Source of the DNA: Gyromitra esculenta
Taxonomy: Eukaryota > Ascomycota > Pezizomycetes > Pezizales > Discinaceae
Assembly: GCA_038503075.1 (NCBI GenBank)
Contig: JBCAML010000002.1
Span: forward strand, 2,418,001 to 2,482,000
Length of the DNA: 64,000 nt
Reading direction: 5' to 3'
Part shown: one piece after another, positions 11,478 through 23,200 of the stretch
How the letters are laid out: every line of letters begins with the position of its first letter
Position numbering within the stretch: the first letter of the stretch is position 1
The notes under the pieces: generated by a model
What the model saw: the letters and a program-made list of their open reading frames with translations, nothing else
The model's database searches: none
What the model was told of the DNA's origin: nothing
Made by a program: the position numbers and the translations under genes

Positions 11478-13264
11478 TTATTCTGTAGTCGTAGCCTTAA
11501 CCGATTCCTTGGGAGGATGATACTCGTACCTCGGCAGCAAAGCTCTCTTCTCTTCCTACAAGCCACATAAAAACACGTAAGCCCTTGTCTAGCCTGGGGA
11601 GGAGTAAACAAGTACTTACCGGACTAATCTCATTATCTCCATACACCATTCGCGTTTCCCTTTTCGGTTTTTCATTCTTCTTCTCCGTTGGCGTCGCGAT
11701 CACCTCGGGCGTGCCCGCATCCGGACTTTCCATCTTGACCCCTTCAACCCCAGTCGCTGTCAGCGACGCGGTACTATCACTTCGTCCACCTTGTTGATTC
11801 CCGTTCTGGTATTGCTGGTTCTGTTGATGATGCACATGCTGCTGTATATGAGGTGGTGAATGCTGTTGTCCTTGCATACCATGTCCATGGAACCCAAACT
11901 GCTGGCTCTGATGATGAGACTGGCCAAACTGCTGCCCGGGACCCGTAGGAGGGAAAGCACCTGGGCCCCCGAAGCCGCCTTGAGGTGCAGAAGGAGGGGC
12001 GTTCCAAGCTCCTTGTGCTGGGCCACCACGACCGAAGCCGCCGTTGTTCATACCGCCCATGTTAGGGCTATTGAAGTTCGGCCGTGGAGGCAGGCCAGGG
12101 GCATTGGGTCGGGGTGGGAGCCCGGGGATCTGGTGGGGCTGCGGGAGGGATGAGGGGACAGGGTGGGCCTGGTGGCGTTGGGGGTGTTGGATATGGGGTG
12201 GAGGGCCTTGTTGGAATTGGTGCTGTGGAGGTGGATTGAAGCCGCCAGGGCTATGGGCAAAGCCAGGGTGCTGGGCCGAGAAGCCAGTGTAAGGGGCTGG
12301 TGGACCACCGCCACGACCAAAGGGGCTAGGCTGTTGTGGGAATGAGGGTTGACCATATGTAGCTTGCGGGTATGGGCTCTGGCTCTGGGGTGGGTAAGCT
12401 GTAGTTGGATATGGCCCAGGGGCTTGAGGAATAGGATAAGCACCCTGTTGAAACGGCGGTGGGCTTTGAACTGGAGCTTGCGGCTGTACGATGGGCGGCA
12501 TGTTAGCGATTGTGCTTTAAACGGTACTAAGATAAAATACAGAGGGAATCGAACATAAGAAAAATTATAAGAACCCACATAAGCTCCCTGAGGCGGCGAT
12601 CCCTGGGCTTCGTACGCTGCTTGACCTGGACTCGCGCTTCGGCCGGGACTCATACTTCTCTGGGGTCCTGGGGCCGCTGCGTTACCAGCTCCTGCTGCTG
12701 CCGCTGCCATAGCTTTCTTGTGCGCCTCGAGCTTCTTCTTGATTTCTTCAGGGTCCAGGTCTTTTGAGATATCAAGCTTCTGTCGCTTAGTTCCAGAACC
12801 AGATTGACCAGAGCCAGCGCGACGATCAGCTTCTCGCTGGGCGAACGCAGACAGAATTCTTTGGTTGTGGGCAGCGACCTCAGACTCGGGAATGCCTTCG
12901 GTCCCGAAAATCTCGAGTTCAATAGATTCACGGCCAAGAATCGCGTTATCGACAGCCTCCAACTGCTCCTTGTGGACTTGTTCCATGTGGACCCGCAGCC
13001 CTATGCACGAGTTAGAGAAGCCGAAAGGAAAAAAGAAAACTTAATTTCTAGAGATGTATTCTCCAACTTAGGAAGAATCAGGCAGAACTCACCACCAGCG
13101 GTATTCAATCTCCTACCACATCGCTCGCACTTGTAATGTTTCGCCTTCTGATGCGCGATCAAGATCTTCAGGTCATCAAAGTCGCGTTCGCAGTAGTAGC
13201 ACCATGGTCGCGCGAGGAGCTCGTCGACTTCAGGGCGATCTCTCTTATTCTTCTTCTTGGCCAT
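11478..13264 (-). CDS. BuGZ/ZNF207-like C2H2 zinc-finger protein
   Basis: Four exons, 13264-13093, 13000-12579, 12483-11620 and 11555-11478, give 511 residues. Two C2H2 fingers sit at the N-terminus: C22/C25/H38/H43 and C46/C49/H62/H67, embedded in [20 protein letters not shown] and [18 protein letters not shown]. The following [12 protein letters not shown] is the signature of the animal ZNF207/BuGZ family. The long middle is Pro/Gln/Gly-rich and of low complexity (many PPQ, QSQ, GFGG runs). The last intron joins DNEISP to [17 protein letters not shown], which resembles the GLEBS-type block of BuGZ that binds Bub3. In animals the family acts at kinetochores and spindles and also in splicing; the fungal role is inferred only. 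Divergent from the next gene with 441 bases between starts. Confidence 0.87.
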
Positions 13265-13705
13265 TACCCTAATTATCTATGTTCGGATCAGACGCGTGCA
13301 GGCAGGCGTCGGAGGGTCTCTAGCAGCGAGCGAGGGGAGGAGGTGACAAGGTTGGGCAGAAAGACGGTCGTGATAACGGGGGTCGGCGACACAGAAATTG
13401 CGAGGCGACTTTTCTTGCTGCGCAATAGGGTCCCACATATACGCCCCCTGGAAACATGTCGTCACTGGCAACGAGACTGGATTAGTCAGCTGGATGCTCG
13501 GCGTGCTGCGTTATCCCCCACACCACGTGCCGCTATCGGCCATCCCCGTTTGGCCTAACGCAGGCAGCAGCAACGGGTCAGTTGGCCAACGCCCTGCGAA
13601 GCCGAAAGGTGATGCGAGCCCGTTTGAAGCCAGCGACGACATCCCTAACGTCAGCGCCAGCGTCAACGTCACTTATTTCACGTCTACTGCTGCACTCCTG
13701 CCCCA
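13265..13705. promoter_or_regulatory. divergent promoter region
   Basis: The 441 bases between the zinc-finger start (minus) and the Mim2-like start (plus) are GC-richer than the surrounding intergenic DNA. No defined element is recognised; the role follows from position. Confidence 0.4.
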
Positions 13706-14196
13706 ATGTCCGACTCTTCGTTCACCTCAGACTCGGATGAGTACTCCATGGCCACCCCCGATGCTTCGACTGCTTCGCTCTCTTCCAGCATACCATCCAT
13801 AATTGAAATCCCCCCTACAACACCGTCCCACGATTCAGCGCTGTCGTCGGTATCCGATAATGAAAGCGACAGCGACGGTGACGACGAAGGAGATGCGGAG
13901 GAAGAGTGGCAGGAGAGTTTGCGGCAACTGGAGCTGGTCATAAGCATGGTGGTTGTGCCGTTTTTCGGAAAGTGGGTTGGACGAAGGACTGCATACTGGG
14001 GTATGTCCTCCCAATGCTACCGATAGAATCCTGAGAAAAACGAAATTTGTTTGCGCCAAAATTTGACTAACTATTATTCGTCCTGCCTACAGCATGGGCA
14101 AAGTTCATGACCTGGAATTACCCAGTTGACGTGGTCATCACCAACCGCAAAGCCTTCAATATCGCGGGCGCTGCGGCCGTTTCGGTGACAGTGTAG
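13706..14196 (+). CDS. Mim2-like mitochondrial outer-membrane protein (tentative)
   Basis: Two exons, 13706-14000 and 14093-14196, give 132 residues. The intron (gtatgt, branch gactaac, acceptor tacag) splits an Ala codon and makes TAYWGAWAKFMTWNYPVD. The N-terminal half is acidic and Ser/Asp-rich (SDNESDSDGDDEGDAEEEW). It is followed by one hydrophobic segment, LELVISMVVVPFFGKWVG, and a short basic, aromatic tail. This layout of acidic N-terminus, single membrane helix with a glycine-containing pattern, then a GRR/YWGW block fits fungal Mim2, the small partner of Mim1 that inserts alpha-helical proteins into the mitochondrial outer membrane. The assignment rests on overall pattern and is only moderately sure. 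The gene itself is well supported by the clean splice and stop. Confidence 0.6.
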
Positions 14197-16486
14197 GGAA
14201 ATTAGAAGAGAAATCTGCACATATTCCTCAATACGGAAAAACATTAAACAATGGAGTTCGGGGCGTCAATTTTACCTTTTTTTTTTCTTACTACTTATTA
14301 TCTCTATACCTAAACTTACTTGGGCATGATGAGCGCAAGCATGTATTATGACACGCAGATGACTCATGGCACGGGCAATCTAGGTGTATAGACTTGTGGA
14401 ATACGGATTGTTTCCAATTACTACACGGGAGCTACATGTGTGTGACTTTCCTTCAACACGACCAAAGGGCAGGTATGATACTGTGGATTGTCTTTGTCGT
14501 GACCTAATATCGGGGTAGAATAGCGCGGACATTTTATCCGCCACTTCATAGAAAATCACTCGAGTATCTGAACTTTGGATCTCCATATACAGGAGAATAA
14601 AAATGAGGGAGCTTTGCACTGCAGAAATATCTCGAATACAAAAGGAAGTATAATTGAATTTAAAGAGGAGAATCACCATATATACGACACGGCGAGTATT
14701 TAGGATATTCCTTAGATAATCAGTCTTAGTTAACCATATTCTGAATGGACGACAACCTGTATGTATTCATGAGAGTCTTTGTACATGCGCAAACCCCTCA
14801 CCTTACAAAAATGAACAAGCATCGCACTCCTACCAAGAAAGTCACTCAGCCAACCCCAGAGTTCTAGGCGCCCTGATTGAAATAATATACTACACTAAGA
14901 GAAGCAAACCTACATCAATATTAGAAGTCTTACCCGGCTCGTAGACAATTATGCCCACCTTTCAATCGCCCCACACAGCGCCTCCAGTGACCCCAAATAG
15001 CTACTTGGAGACACCTCTACTCAAACTATAGGCCACAAAACAGATTTAAAGGCTGTCTCCCGTTACCATCTACAACGCATAGCTGCCCAAAAATATTGGC
15101 AAAATCACACACTTTTCACTTCCTAGACTTCAACTCCGCTTTAACTCACTTCACATCCCCATATATATAGCAAACAGTAAGTAATACTGAAACCTCCCCC
15201 CTCTTGTGATTTCTCTTTATATTAGTAAAAGGAATTTGAGTAAATAGAAGACATAAATGTCGAAGGAGTGACAGTCGCTGAGACAACTTCTAAAATTTCT
15301 TCTACGATTTTTAGGGATTTTTTCTTCTTCTGGATATTAAACAGGAAACATTCGACATTCCGGGTTTTGGAGTCGTCTTTGACTGTTTTCCGAAAAAGTA
15401 TAGCAACTATCAATACCATCGAAGAAGTGCTAGATTTTCCGCCTAAGACAGATGAGAGCCGTGGAGCCGCGATCTAAAAAATCAATAAACCATACGCTGA
15501 GGCGGTTATGAGCTACAGACGCTCGCTACAAGGTACAGGAACGCATCAGTTCACACAAATAAAGTGGGAGACGACACATAATGATGCATTTGCTGATGGG
15601 TATCCTCTAAACTTATGCTTTTTTAAATGCGTTTCCCCTGTGTTATGCTTCTACTAACGGCTCTTCTCTGGATCTGCTAGCTCGAAGGAAAGGCGTATAG
15701 AGAAGCGTTCTTGGAAAAGTCGTCGGGAAAGTCTCTAAAAAGGTCACTAATAAAAGTTTATTTCGACCTCTGCGAAAATTAGCATCTATCAAGCGATTTT
15801 CTCAGAATAAAGCATATGATTCGGTAGCTTAGGTGGTGTGAAGTCTGATAGCGGGTCTGAATAGACTACATATAGGTTGTTGTCTTGATTTTATTTCCAT
15901 GATATGCCCAAAGGTGTACATATCGCCATAGAAAAAGACACGAATGCTCTCGTTTATATGATGACTGGCAGATTTAAATTCTACTCTCAGGTTGCCAAGA
16001 TAGAAGTATACATACCGTATGCACTCGTGAAATACGGCCCAGCTTTGCCCTGAGCCAAACTTGATATAGTATTGAGCTTGACGAAAAAGAATCTAAGCTA
16101 TAGAATTTGACTACTTAGAAGCTTGTTCCCTACGTAAGCTATGGGGCAGAGCTGGGTCGTATTTCACGAGTACATACGATAGGTAATACTGGCCCTTGCA
16201 AGCTGGTACCTGTAGCCAGAAATACCAATGTTATGAAACTTGTAAATCTTTATTACAAAAGTTGGATATATGGATATTTGCCGCAACTCTCACCCGAGAT
16301 ACCTTCTTGTTGGTTTAATCCTCCATATCTTGCGCCGCACCTGGTGCCTCATGTGGTGAAAACAAGCTTCGCTAACATTTGATATGCGGTTGCACAAGCC
16401 CACGCGTCGCGCAGCTAACTACGTCACCGGCCAAACAACCGAAACCCCGCTTATAGCCCCCGAGCTCTAAGACCCTTCCGGGAATA
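14197..16486. other. long non-coding stretch before the malic enzyme gene
   Basis: About 2.3 kb of AT-rich DNA. No open frame resembles a protein on either strand. It contains a 163-base hairpin element at 16016-16178 (listed separately). The last 60 bases are the core promoter of the malic enzyme gene. Confidence 0.5.
16016..16178. repeat. hairpin element with 35-bp inverted ends (MITE-like)
   Basis: The arms 16016-16050 and 16144-16178 are inverted copies that match at 32 of 35 positions; the three differences are all transitions. The core of both is ACTCGTGAAATACG. A TA dinucleotide lies just outside each end (16013-16014 and 16180-16181), as expected for Tc1/mariner-type target duplication. 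The 93-base middle has no coding capacity. This looks like a small non-autonomous transposon. No second copy is present in the window. Confidence 0.65.
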
Positions 16487-16496
16487 TATATAAAAG
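16487..16496 (+). promoter_or_regulatory. TATA box of the malic enzyme gene
   Basis: The sequence tatataaaag lies 48 bases before the ATG at 16544, a plausible spacing for a short 5' leader. It is the cleanest TATA element in this part of the window. Use is inferred. Confidence 0.5.
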
Positions 16497-16543
16497 CCCC
16501 CATAGGAAGGAAGGGGAGCTTTTTACGGCAGCGAAATAACCCG

Positions 16544-19087
16544 ATGAGTCTTGCGGCTTCCATCTCCTACTTTGCAAAAAGGAGACCGTTCGTAATCTTG
16601 CGAGAGAAAGCGTCGTCGCTGAAGTGGAAATCAACCATGGCTAGAAGGTCACCAGAGGATTATCCGTTAGCAGCGAGAGGCCCGTTGGAATGTGCTTTGC
16701 AGGTGAGTTCTAAGACATATTTAGAATAGGAGTTAGATGGAGAACTAAGGGATCAAGCAACGTATAGGGGAGAGCTCTTCTCAATTCTTCATTCTTCAAT
16801 AAGGGGTCGGCGTTCACACCCCAAGAACGAAAAGATTTCGAGCTTGAGGGGTTGCTGCCTCTTGCTGTACATACACTTGGTGCGCTCTAGCTTCCTTTGA
16901 GTGTTGAGAGTGGAGGCTTTCTATGCGAAACGTATCTGACAGCGTGGGGTATTCAGAGCAACAGGTTGAGAGAGCTTATGGACAATATACGTCGCGTGCG
17001 TCACCTATTGCAAAGAACTCGTTCATGACTAGTATGAAATATCAGAATGACGTATGAATTACCCTCTTCGACATCTCAAAATATGTTTTATTAACTGTTC
17101 AGCCAGGTTCTCTATTACAAAGTACATGCCAATCTTAAAACGAGCAAAGGTTAGGAGTAAGGAACTAACAAACTTTTAATAGCTCATCCAAACCCATATT
17201 AAGGAAATGTTCAGCGTAATTTACACACCAACAGAAGGGGATGCTATCGCAAACTATTCTAGACTATTTCGGAGACCAGATGGTTAGCTAGAAACTCACC
17301 TCACTATGCGTTCGTTGGATATGAAGTAAAGCTAATCTGTAGGGAAATAGGATGTTTCTTAAATGTCTTTGAGAAGGAAAAAATTTCACATATTTTGAAA
17401 GATTTTGGAAGTGAAGACGAAATCGATTATATTGTAGTTTCGGATGGCGAGGAGGTGATTCTCCTACTGTACCAAATTCCAAGCAGTCGAGCTAATTGCA
17501 GTTAGATTTTGGGGATCGGGGATCAAGGGGTAGGCGGAATCGGAATAAGTACAGCTAAACTGGTGTTAATGACGCTTTGCGCTGGTGTTTGTACCCTTTT
17601 TAAACCCTTAATTGTACAGATCTAACTTGCGAGGACAGGTGCATCCAAATCGGTATGTCGCGATAACCTCCAATCGTAGTTTTCATGAATTAAACTAAGG
17701 TTTTAAGCACACTTCCAATCGTCCTAGATTGTGGCACGGATGTATGTCCTCCCACTACCTTTAGCATGTTAAATTAACCATTATACAATACTAAAAAAGA
17801 CTCGAAGAATAAAATTCTCCTAGACGATGAGCTTTATCTGGGTCTCCGCCAACCTCGGGTCCGTGGAAAGGAATATGGTAGATACACCCGCTCGCGATTT
17901 GAATTTCACCAAGTATCACTCGCACTAACTATCCAAAGATGAATTTATCGACACTTTCGTGCAGGCAATTAAAAAGCAATTCCCAAATGCCATGCTTCAC
18001 TTCGAAGATTTTGGACTCCGAAACGCACGCCGTCTCCTCGAGCAGTACCGTCCCCAGCTGCCGTGCTTTAACGATGATGTCCAAGGAACGGGTGTAGTCA
18101 CTATGGCTGCAATAACAGCAGCGGCGTGGGTCGCGAAGATAGAAGTGAAGGACTTGAGGCTAGTCATGTTTGGAGCTGGGACGGCAGGAACAGGGATCGC
18201 AGATCAATTTAGAGATGCAGTTGTCCAGGGAGGAAAAAGCAAAGAAGAGGCTGCCGCACAAGTCTGGCTCGTTGACAAACCTGGTCTCCTCCTTGAATCG
18301 CATGGCGACGACTTAACTACCGCCCAGAAACCTTATGCTCGCCGCGATGAAGAGTGGTCCGAAAAGGATACAAAGGATCTGGTAGCCGTAATACGTGAGG
18401 TAAAGCCACACGTGTTGATCGGCTGTTCGACACGGCCAAAATCATTTACCGAGGAGGTTGTTAAAGAGATGGCAAAGCACGTTGAGAGACCAGCGATCTT
18501 CCCTCTTTCGAACCCTACAAAGCTCCATGAAGCAAGTCCAGAGGATATCTATGCCTGGACAGACGGAAAGGCTCTCGTTGCTACGGGATCGCCTTTCCCA
18601 CCAGTTGAACATAATGGAAAGAAATACGATATCGGTATATCTTCTTTGCTCTTCACAAGAAGAAGAGTACCAAGCTAATTCGATAACAGCGGAATGTAAT
18701 AATGCCACTTGCTTCCCAGGAATTGGTCTAGGCTGCATCCTGTCGAGAGCCACCCTTCTAAGCGACAAAATGCTCGTAGAAGCCATCAAAGCCCTAGCAG
18801 CACAATCTCCCGCCCTCAGCAGTCCGGATAAGCCACTGCTACCTGACGTTGAGGATGTGCGTAAAATTAGCGCAAAAATAGCATGTGCTGTTATAAAACA
18901 GGCAGTCGAGGAGGGCCTCAATAGGGTGAAAGAAATCCCGGTTGAGGATGAAGACGATCTGCTAGATTGGGTGCAGATGCAAATGTGGGACCCGGCGTAT
19001 AGACCGCTAAAGAAGGTCGATCATAGCACGTCTACGCGCGCCGCTAAGGGAGAGCTGGGGATTGGAAGGTTGGGGAACATGAATTGA
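16544..19087 (+). CDS. malic enzyme, 12 exons
   Basis: Exons 16544-16702, 16768-16879, 16957-17051, 17107-17121, 17183-17282, 17351-17454, 17506-17586, 17639-17652, 17708-17741, 17808-17877, 17939-18634 and 18690-19087 give an unbroken 625-residue protein. It converts malate to pyruvate and CO2 with NAD(P). Family blocks occur in order: YPLAARGPLECALQ, FFNKGSAFTPQER, FSVIYTPTEGDAIANYSRLF, YIVVSDGEEILGIGDQGVGG, TLPIVLDCGTDN, YLGLRQPRVRGKEY, MLHFEDFG, the nucleotide site MFGAGTAGTGIADQF and AIFPLSNPT. The N-terminal 50 residues (MSLAASISYFAKRRPFVILR) look like a mitochondrial presequence. Exons 4 and 8 are only 15 and 14 nt. Introns 8, 9 and 10 must end in AAG rather than YAG for the frame to hold, and donors such as gttagc, gtgatt and gtgcgc are weak. 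No stop or frameshift is needed, so I call it functional, with possible splicing inefficiency. Confidence 0.88.
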
Positions 19088-20238
19088 TGTATTGATATTA
19101 GCTTATGAGCGATCTAATGAGTAACAATTATACCCATCGAATCATACTACTTTTTACAGCACGGCACAGAATGGGTCATGCATGGTTTGGCGGTGAAATT
19201 CGAGAGGCTAGAAATAACTGCCCTGTCTGAAGACATGTTAATGCTGCCTACAGCCTTGTGAGCCCCGTGAGTCACGTGTTCCCCAAACTCCCTCTCATAA
19301 ACAGCAGTGTTACACGGATTGAGTTGCTAGCATAAGGTTGGGTTCATACAAAATCAAGTAAACTCCTGTGTAGGTGTTTATCTGCAGCTATCTTACCCTT
19401 GCCAAGATATTGAATCACGAATAATCACTCAATAGTTTCTAAGGTGGTTGATGTTCTTCTAACACCCCTTCTATCTCTGTAACACTTAATTGCAACATTA
19501 GGGACACCGTAGGAGGTGATGAATGACTCGATTGACAGACTCAAACCCACATATATCAACTACAAACTAGCCAGAACTCCAACGCCCCCCTCCTCCAGCT
19601 ACCCTTTTTCCAGCTAATAATAATACTATACGGGATTAAACCTACCTATTCCAACCACCAATAAAAAAAAAACACTGCAATAAAAAAAAACACCACCCTG
19701 ACGAATAAATACAATACCCCCCAACCTAATAATAGTAATAAAAAAGCATATCATAGAAACTCCACTCAATTCAATCGTCAACGTACCAAACCAAACCAAA
19801 CCAAAACCCAAAACCAAAACCAAAACCCGTTTCCCCCACCCCTCCATCCCCAAGATGATATTTTAAGAGTTCCCATTTGCCATGATAATGTTTTACTCCA
19901 TTCTTACACCCCACCACACCCACATTCAAAAACCCGATAGCACCGAATTTCCCAATTCCCAAACGTAAACTCAAGACGCGCGGAAAAAAAAAAAAGCCAA
20001 TTCATCAATCGTATCCCAACCAAGCCAGCAAGTGAGAGTTAAACGTTATAACAAAACACAAAACACAAAATCAAAAACACCCATCCTATTCGAACAAGAG
20101 AAGGAGAAAAAAATACACAACGATTCCCGCCCAAAACCGACGAAAGCAAACACCCAAGCCAACACAAAAAAAAAAAAAACACCTCAAGACACCGCATCCA
20201 CAATCATAATTCATAAAACACACATTATCCCGCACACA
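19088..20238. other. intergenic with A/C-rich strand bias
   Basis: About 1.15 kb between two facing stops. From about 19560 the plus strand is almost free of G, with an (ACCAAA)-like run at 19786-19828 and several poly-A tracts; this is probably the long 3' untranslated region of the minus-strand gene that follows. No coding frame is convincing. Confidence 0.5.
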
Positions 20239-23200
20239 TCAACCTCCAAAAGCACCACTCCAATGCGACGGCATACCCATCGGACTCCCCGTCCACATCC
20301 CCTCAAACCCACCCGGTCCCGGTCCACCCCCTTGTCCATTCTGCAACGCGAACCATCCAGGACTCAACGCGTGTGCGCTTCCAGGGGTCCCCGGCTGTCC
20401 ATACGCACTCGCCATCGCTGCCGCCGCCGCCGCCCAGGGTGAAGTTAGACCGGCCGCGTTTCCAAATGCTGCTTGTTCAAGACTCATGCTCATCGTGGAC
20501 GGAGGACGCGTTCCGTGATTCGGGGGCATCAGTGGACCAGGTATTAAATTTTGCTGTTGCGCTTGCTGCTGTGCCTGTTGTTGTGCTTGCTGCTGTGCCT
20601 GTACCTGGGCTTGCGCTTGCGCTTGCTGCTGTGCTTGCTGCTGTTGCTGCATAAGCCCAACACCCTCAGAGTGGCGTAACGCATCATCGACTTTCCACAA
20701 CAGCGGTGAGATCGAATCGGTACTGTAGCTTCTCCTCGGCTCGCCGTTGGGACCCCACAAGTGTGCGGTCTGGGGATTAACCAGATGCGGCTGCATCAGC
20801 ATTGGTCGCATAGGCCAAGTGCCACCGTTTTCGCTCACAATACCCTGTGCGATGCCCCCGTTCATGAATGACGGGCGAATAGGGAGACCGACACCACCGC
20901 CGTTGTTGCCGTTGCTGAAGGCTGGTAGTGAGTGAGGTGGGTTAGGCGCGTATACGGGACCCCCGGCGAATGAAGGAGGGCCGTTAGACATGGGACGAGC
21001 GATACCGTAGTTTGCAGCAAATAGCTCATTCATCTTCTGCTCATTCATCTTCTTGATTTGTTGATGGAACGCCATATCAGCCTGCTGGGCATTCGCGTAC
21101 GCAGCCGGCATACCGTGATGGGTTGGACCGAGCGGTCCCATTGAGCGCATGCCATTGCCGCCGTAACGCATGGGACCGATGTTGCTGCTGTTGCTGCTGC
21201 CGCCCATGTTGTTTTGTGGATAAGATGGCGCTGGTAGGACAAAATCTGAATGTCTATCTGTAGTAGTGACACTGGACCTGCTTGGTGGGGGCAGAGGCGG
21301 GGAGATGGATCTGCTTCTGAACGAGTCTTCTTCGCCGCCAACATCGTGGCGCCATGTGTATGCCTCGGGGCCCTTCCCGCGATCGCACTTGCGCTGGGGT
21401 CTGGAGGATTCCCATCCGCCTTCGATAGTAGTACCGGAAGCATCAGAGCCGGTTTCCCAGCGGTCGATAGTCTTCTCGTCGTCTTCCCGGCCTACGTTCT
21501 GGAAACCGTATCCTCGGTATTGAGGAGCAGGCTGCTTGTGGCGTGGGAGGTTAAACTTTGGTGGCTTCGGCATGAACGGATCGCCGAGTCGTGGGAGTTT
21601 CGAGTGGTCAGTATTAAGCTTTAGTCCTGCACCACTGCGATTCTGGCCCCTCGGTGCTGGACTACCATCACGAAGAAGCGGCGTAGTAGAGGCTGCACTC
21701 CTCGACGTTCCCATTACCGGCGTGTCGCATTGGCCAGGCTTCAAGTCCGCAAACGGATTCTCAAGATCTCCACCATCCCGCGGCTGGTTATCATCGATAT
21801 CGGAATCCTCCTCCTCGAGCCGCGCACCTTCAAACGAGCTCTCCATCTCCGCCCTCAAATACGCAGGTAGACTCGGCGACTTTCTGACCTCGGGAGCGGG
21901 TGGCGGCGCAGGCGAAGTGGTGGCCTCCTCAGCGAATGAAAAGAACGGTCTATCCTTCTTTTCAGGGATGATCGTATCCTCTTGCTCCGAAACAACAGCT
22001 TGTTCGTCGTCACTATCCAGCTTATCTTTCTCGTCCTCGCCTTCGTCCTCCTCCCCGAGTCGCTCCAGCCACGGTCCCCCAGACGCCTCCCGGAAATAAT
22101 GCTGTGCCATCCGCAGCGCATACGTATCAGGATTATGTTGAGCTTCCGGCGAAGACTTGACCGCCCTATCGGCCAACCACAGCTTACCACCACTAAAAAA
22201 ATCCCGCCTGTCGTCCGTATTCTCTGTATCTGTTTTAGGTAATATGTAAGCGTTACTCTTATACTCTGACTCACGAGCGGTGGCGCCACAAACCTTCAAA
22301 CAGACCAACCATCTTCTCCTTGCCCTTACCCTTATCCACAGGGAGCGGTGAAAACAGCTCATCAAACAACCAAGAATCCGATCCACTCGACTCACCAGTC
22401 GTCTTCCTTTCCTGTGACTTCATCTCAGCCTCAGTACCGAGCAGATTATCCATATAGTTGCGATCGCCCAGCGGCTTCTTCGCCATGCCCCTTCGTGGCA
22501 AAAGCGGTTCCTTCTCCAGCGGCGTAGCCGGTACGGGCGATGAAGAAATCGCGAGCCCAACGCCCTCATCCTCCGGGTCATCTCTAAAGTGATCTTCGTC
22601 CTCGTCGGTGACTTCCTCCACAGTAACTTTCCGCTTCATCGGACGTTCGATATTCTCCTTATTCTCGTCATCCTCTTCCTCCTCCCCGTCCTCTTCCTCC
22701 TCCCCGTCCTCTAGCTCCGCGTGCCCATCGTTGATTTCTAGCTCTCGTAGCTCGCGGTTGATATTCTCTAACGCGGCTGTAACATTAAATCCATCAGCCG
22801 CAACGGGAGTCTCGACCTGGACCAGCTGTTCCTCCAAGACCTGACCCAACGGTGTTCTTGACCGCGACGCACCGGTGGCAACGGGACGTAGTCGCTGCGG
22901 CTCTTGCTGCAGCTCTGGTGTAAATTCGTCGTTGAAAACGGGTACGTTCTCCCACGGCTCTACAGCACATAGAACTTGTAGTGTAAAATTTTCGTTTCTC
23001 CATAGCTCGCTCTCCCAGAGATCTTTCATATTATCGCCTTCGTTGCCATGTAGGAAGCGGAAACGGATTCGCTTCTCGCAGGCCGACTGATACCACATCC
23101 GGATCTTCCTCGCCTCTGCAGCCTTAGGTCCCGTCGCAAAGAATTCTGCCGCAGTGTTGAGGGTCTGGATGTAGTTCTTGACAACAGAGCATAGATGTTC

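Noticed and set aside
14380..15477. Several 60-100-codon frames in the gap before the malic enzyme
   Set aside because: Low-complexity, both strands at once, and no recognisable motif; background of AT-rich DNA.
17959..18678. Malic enzyme as a 5'-truncated gene beginning near 17959
   Set aside because: The missing N-terminal blocks are all present upstream in spliceable exons from 16544, so truncation is only apparent.
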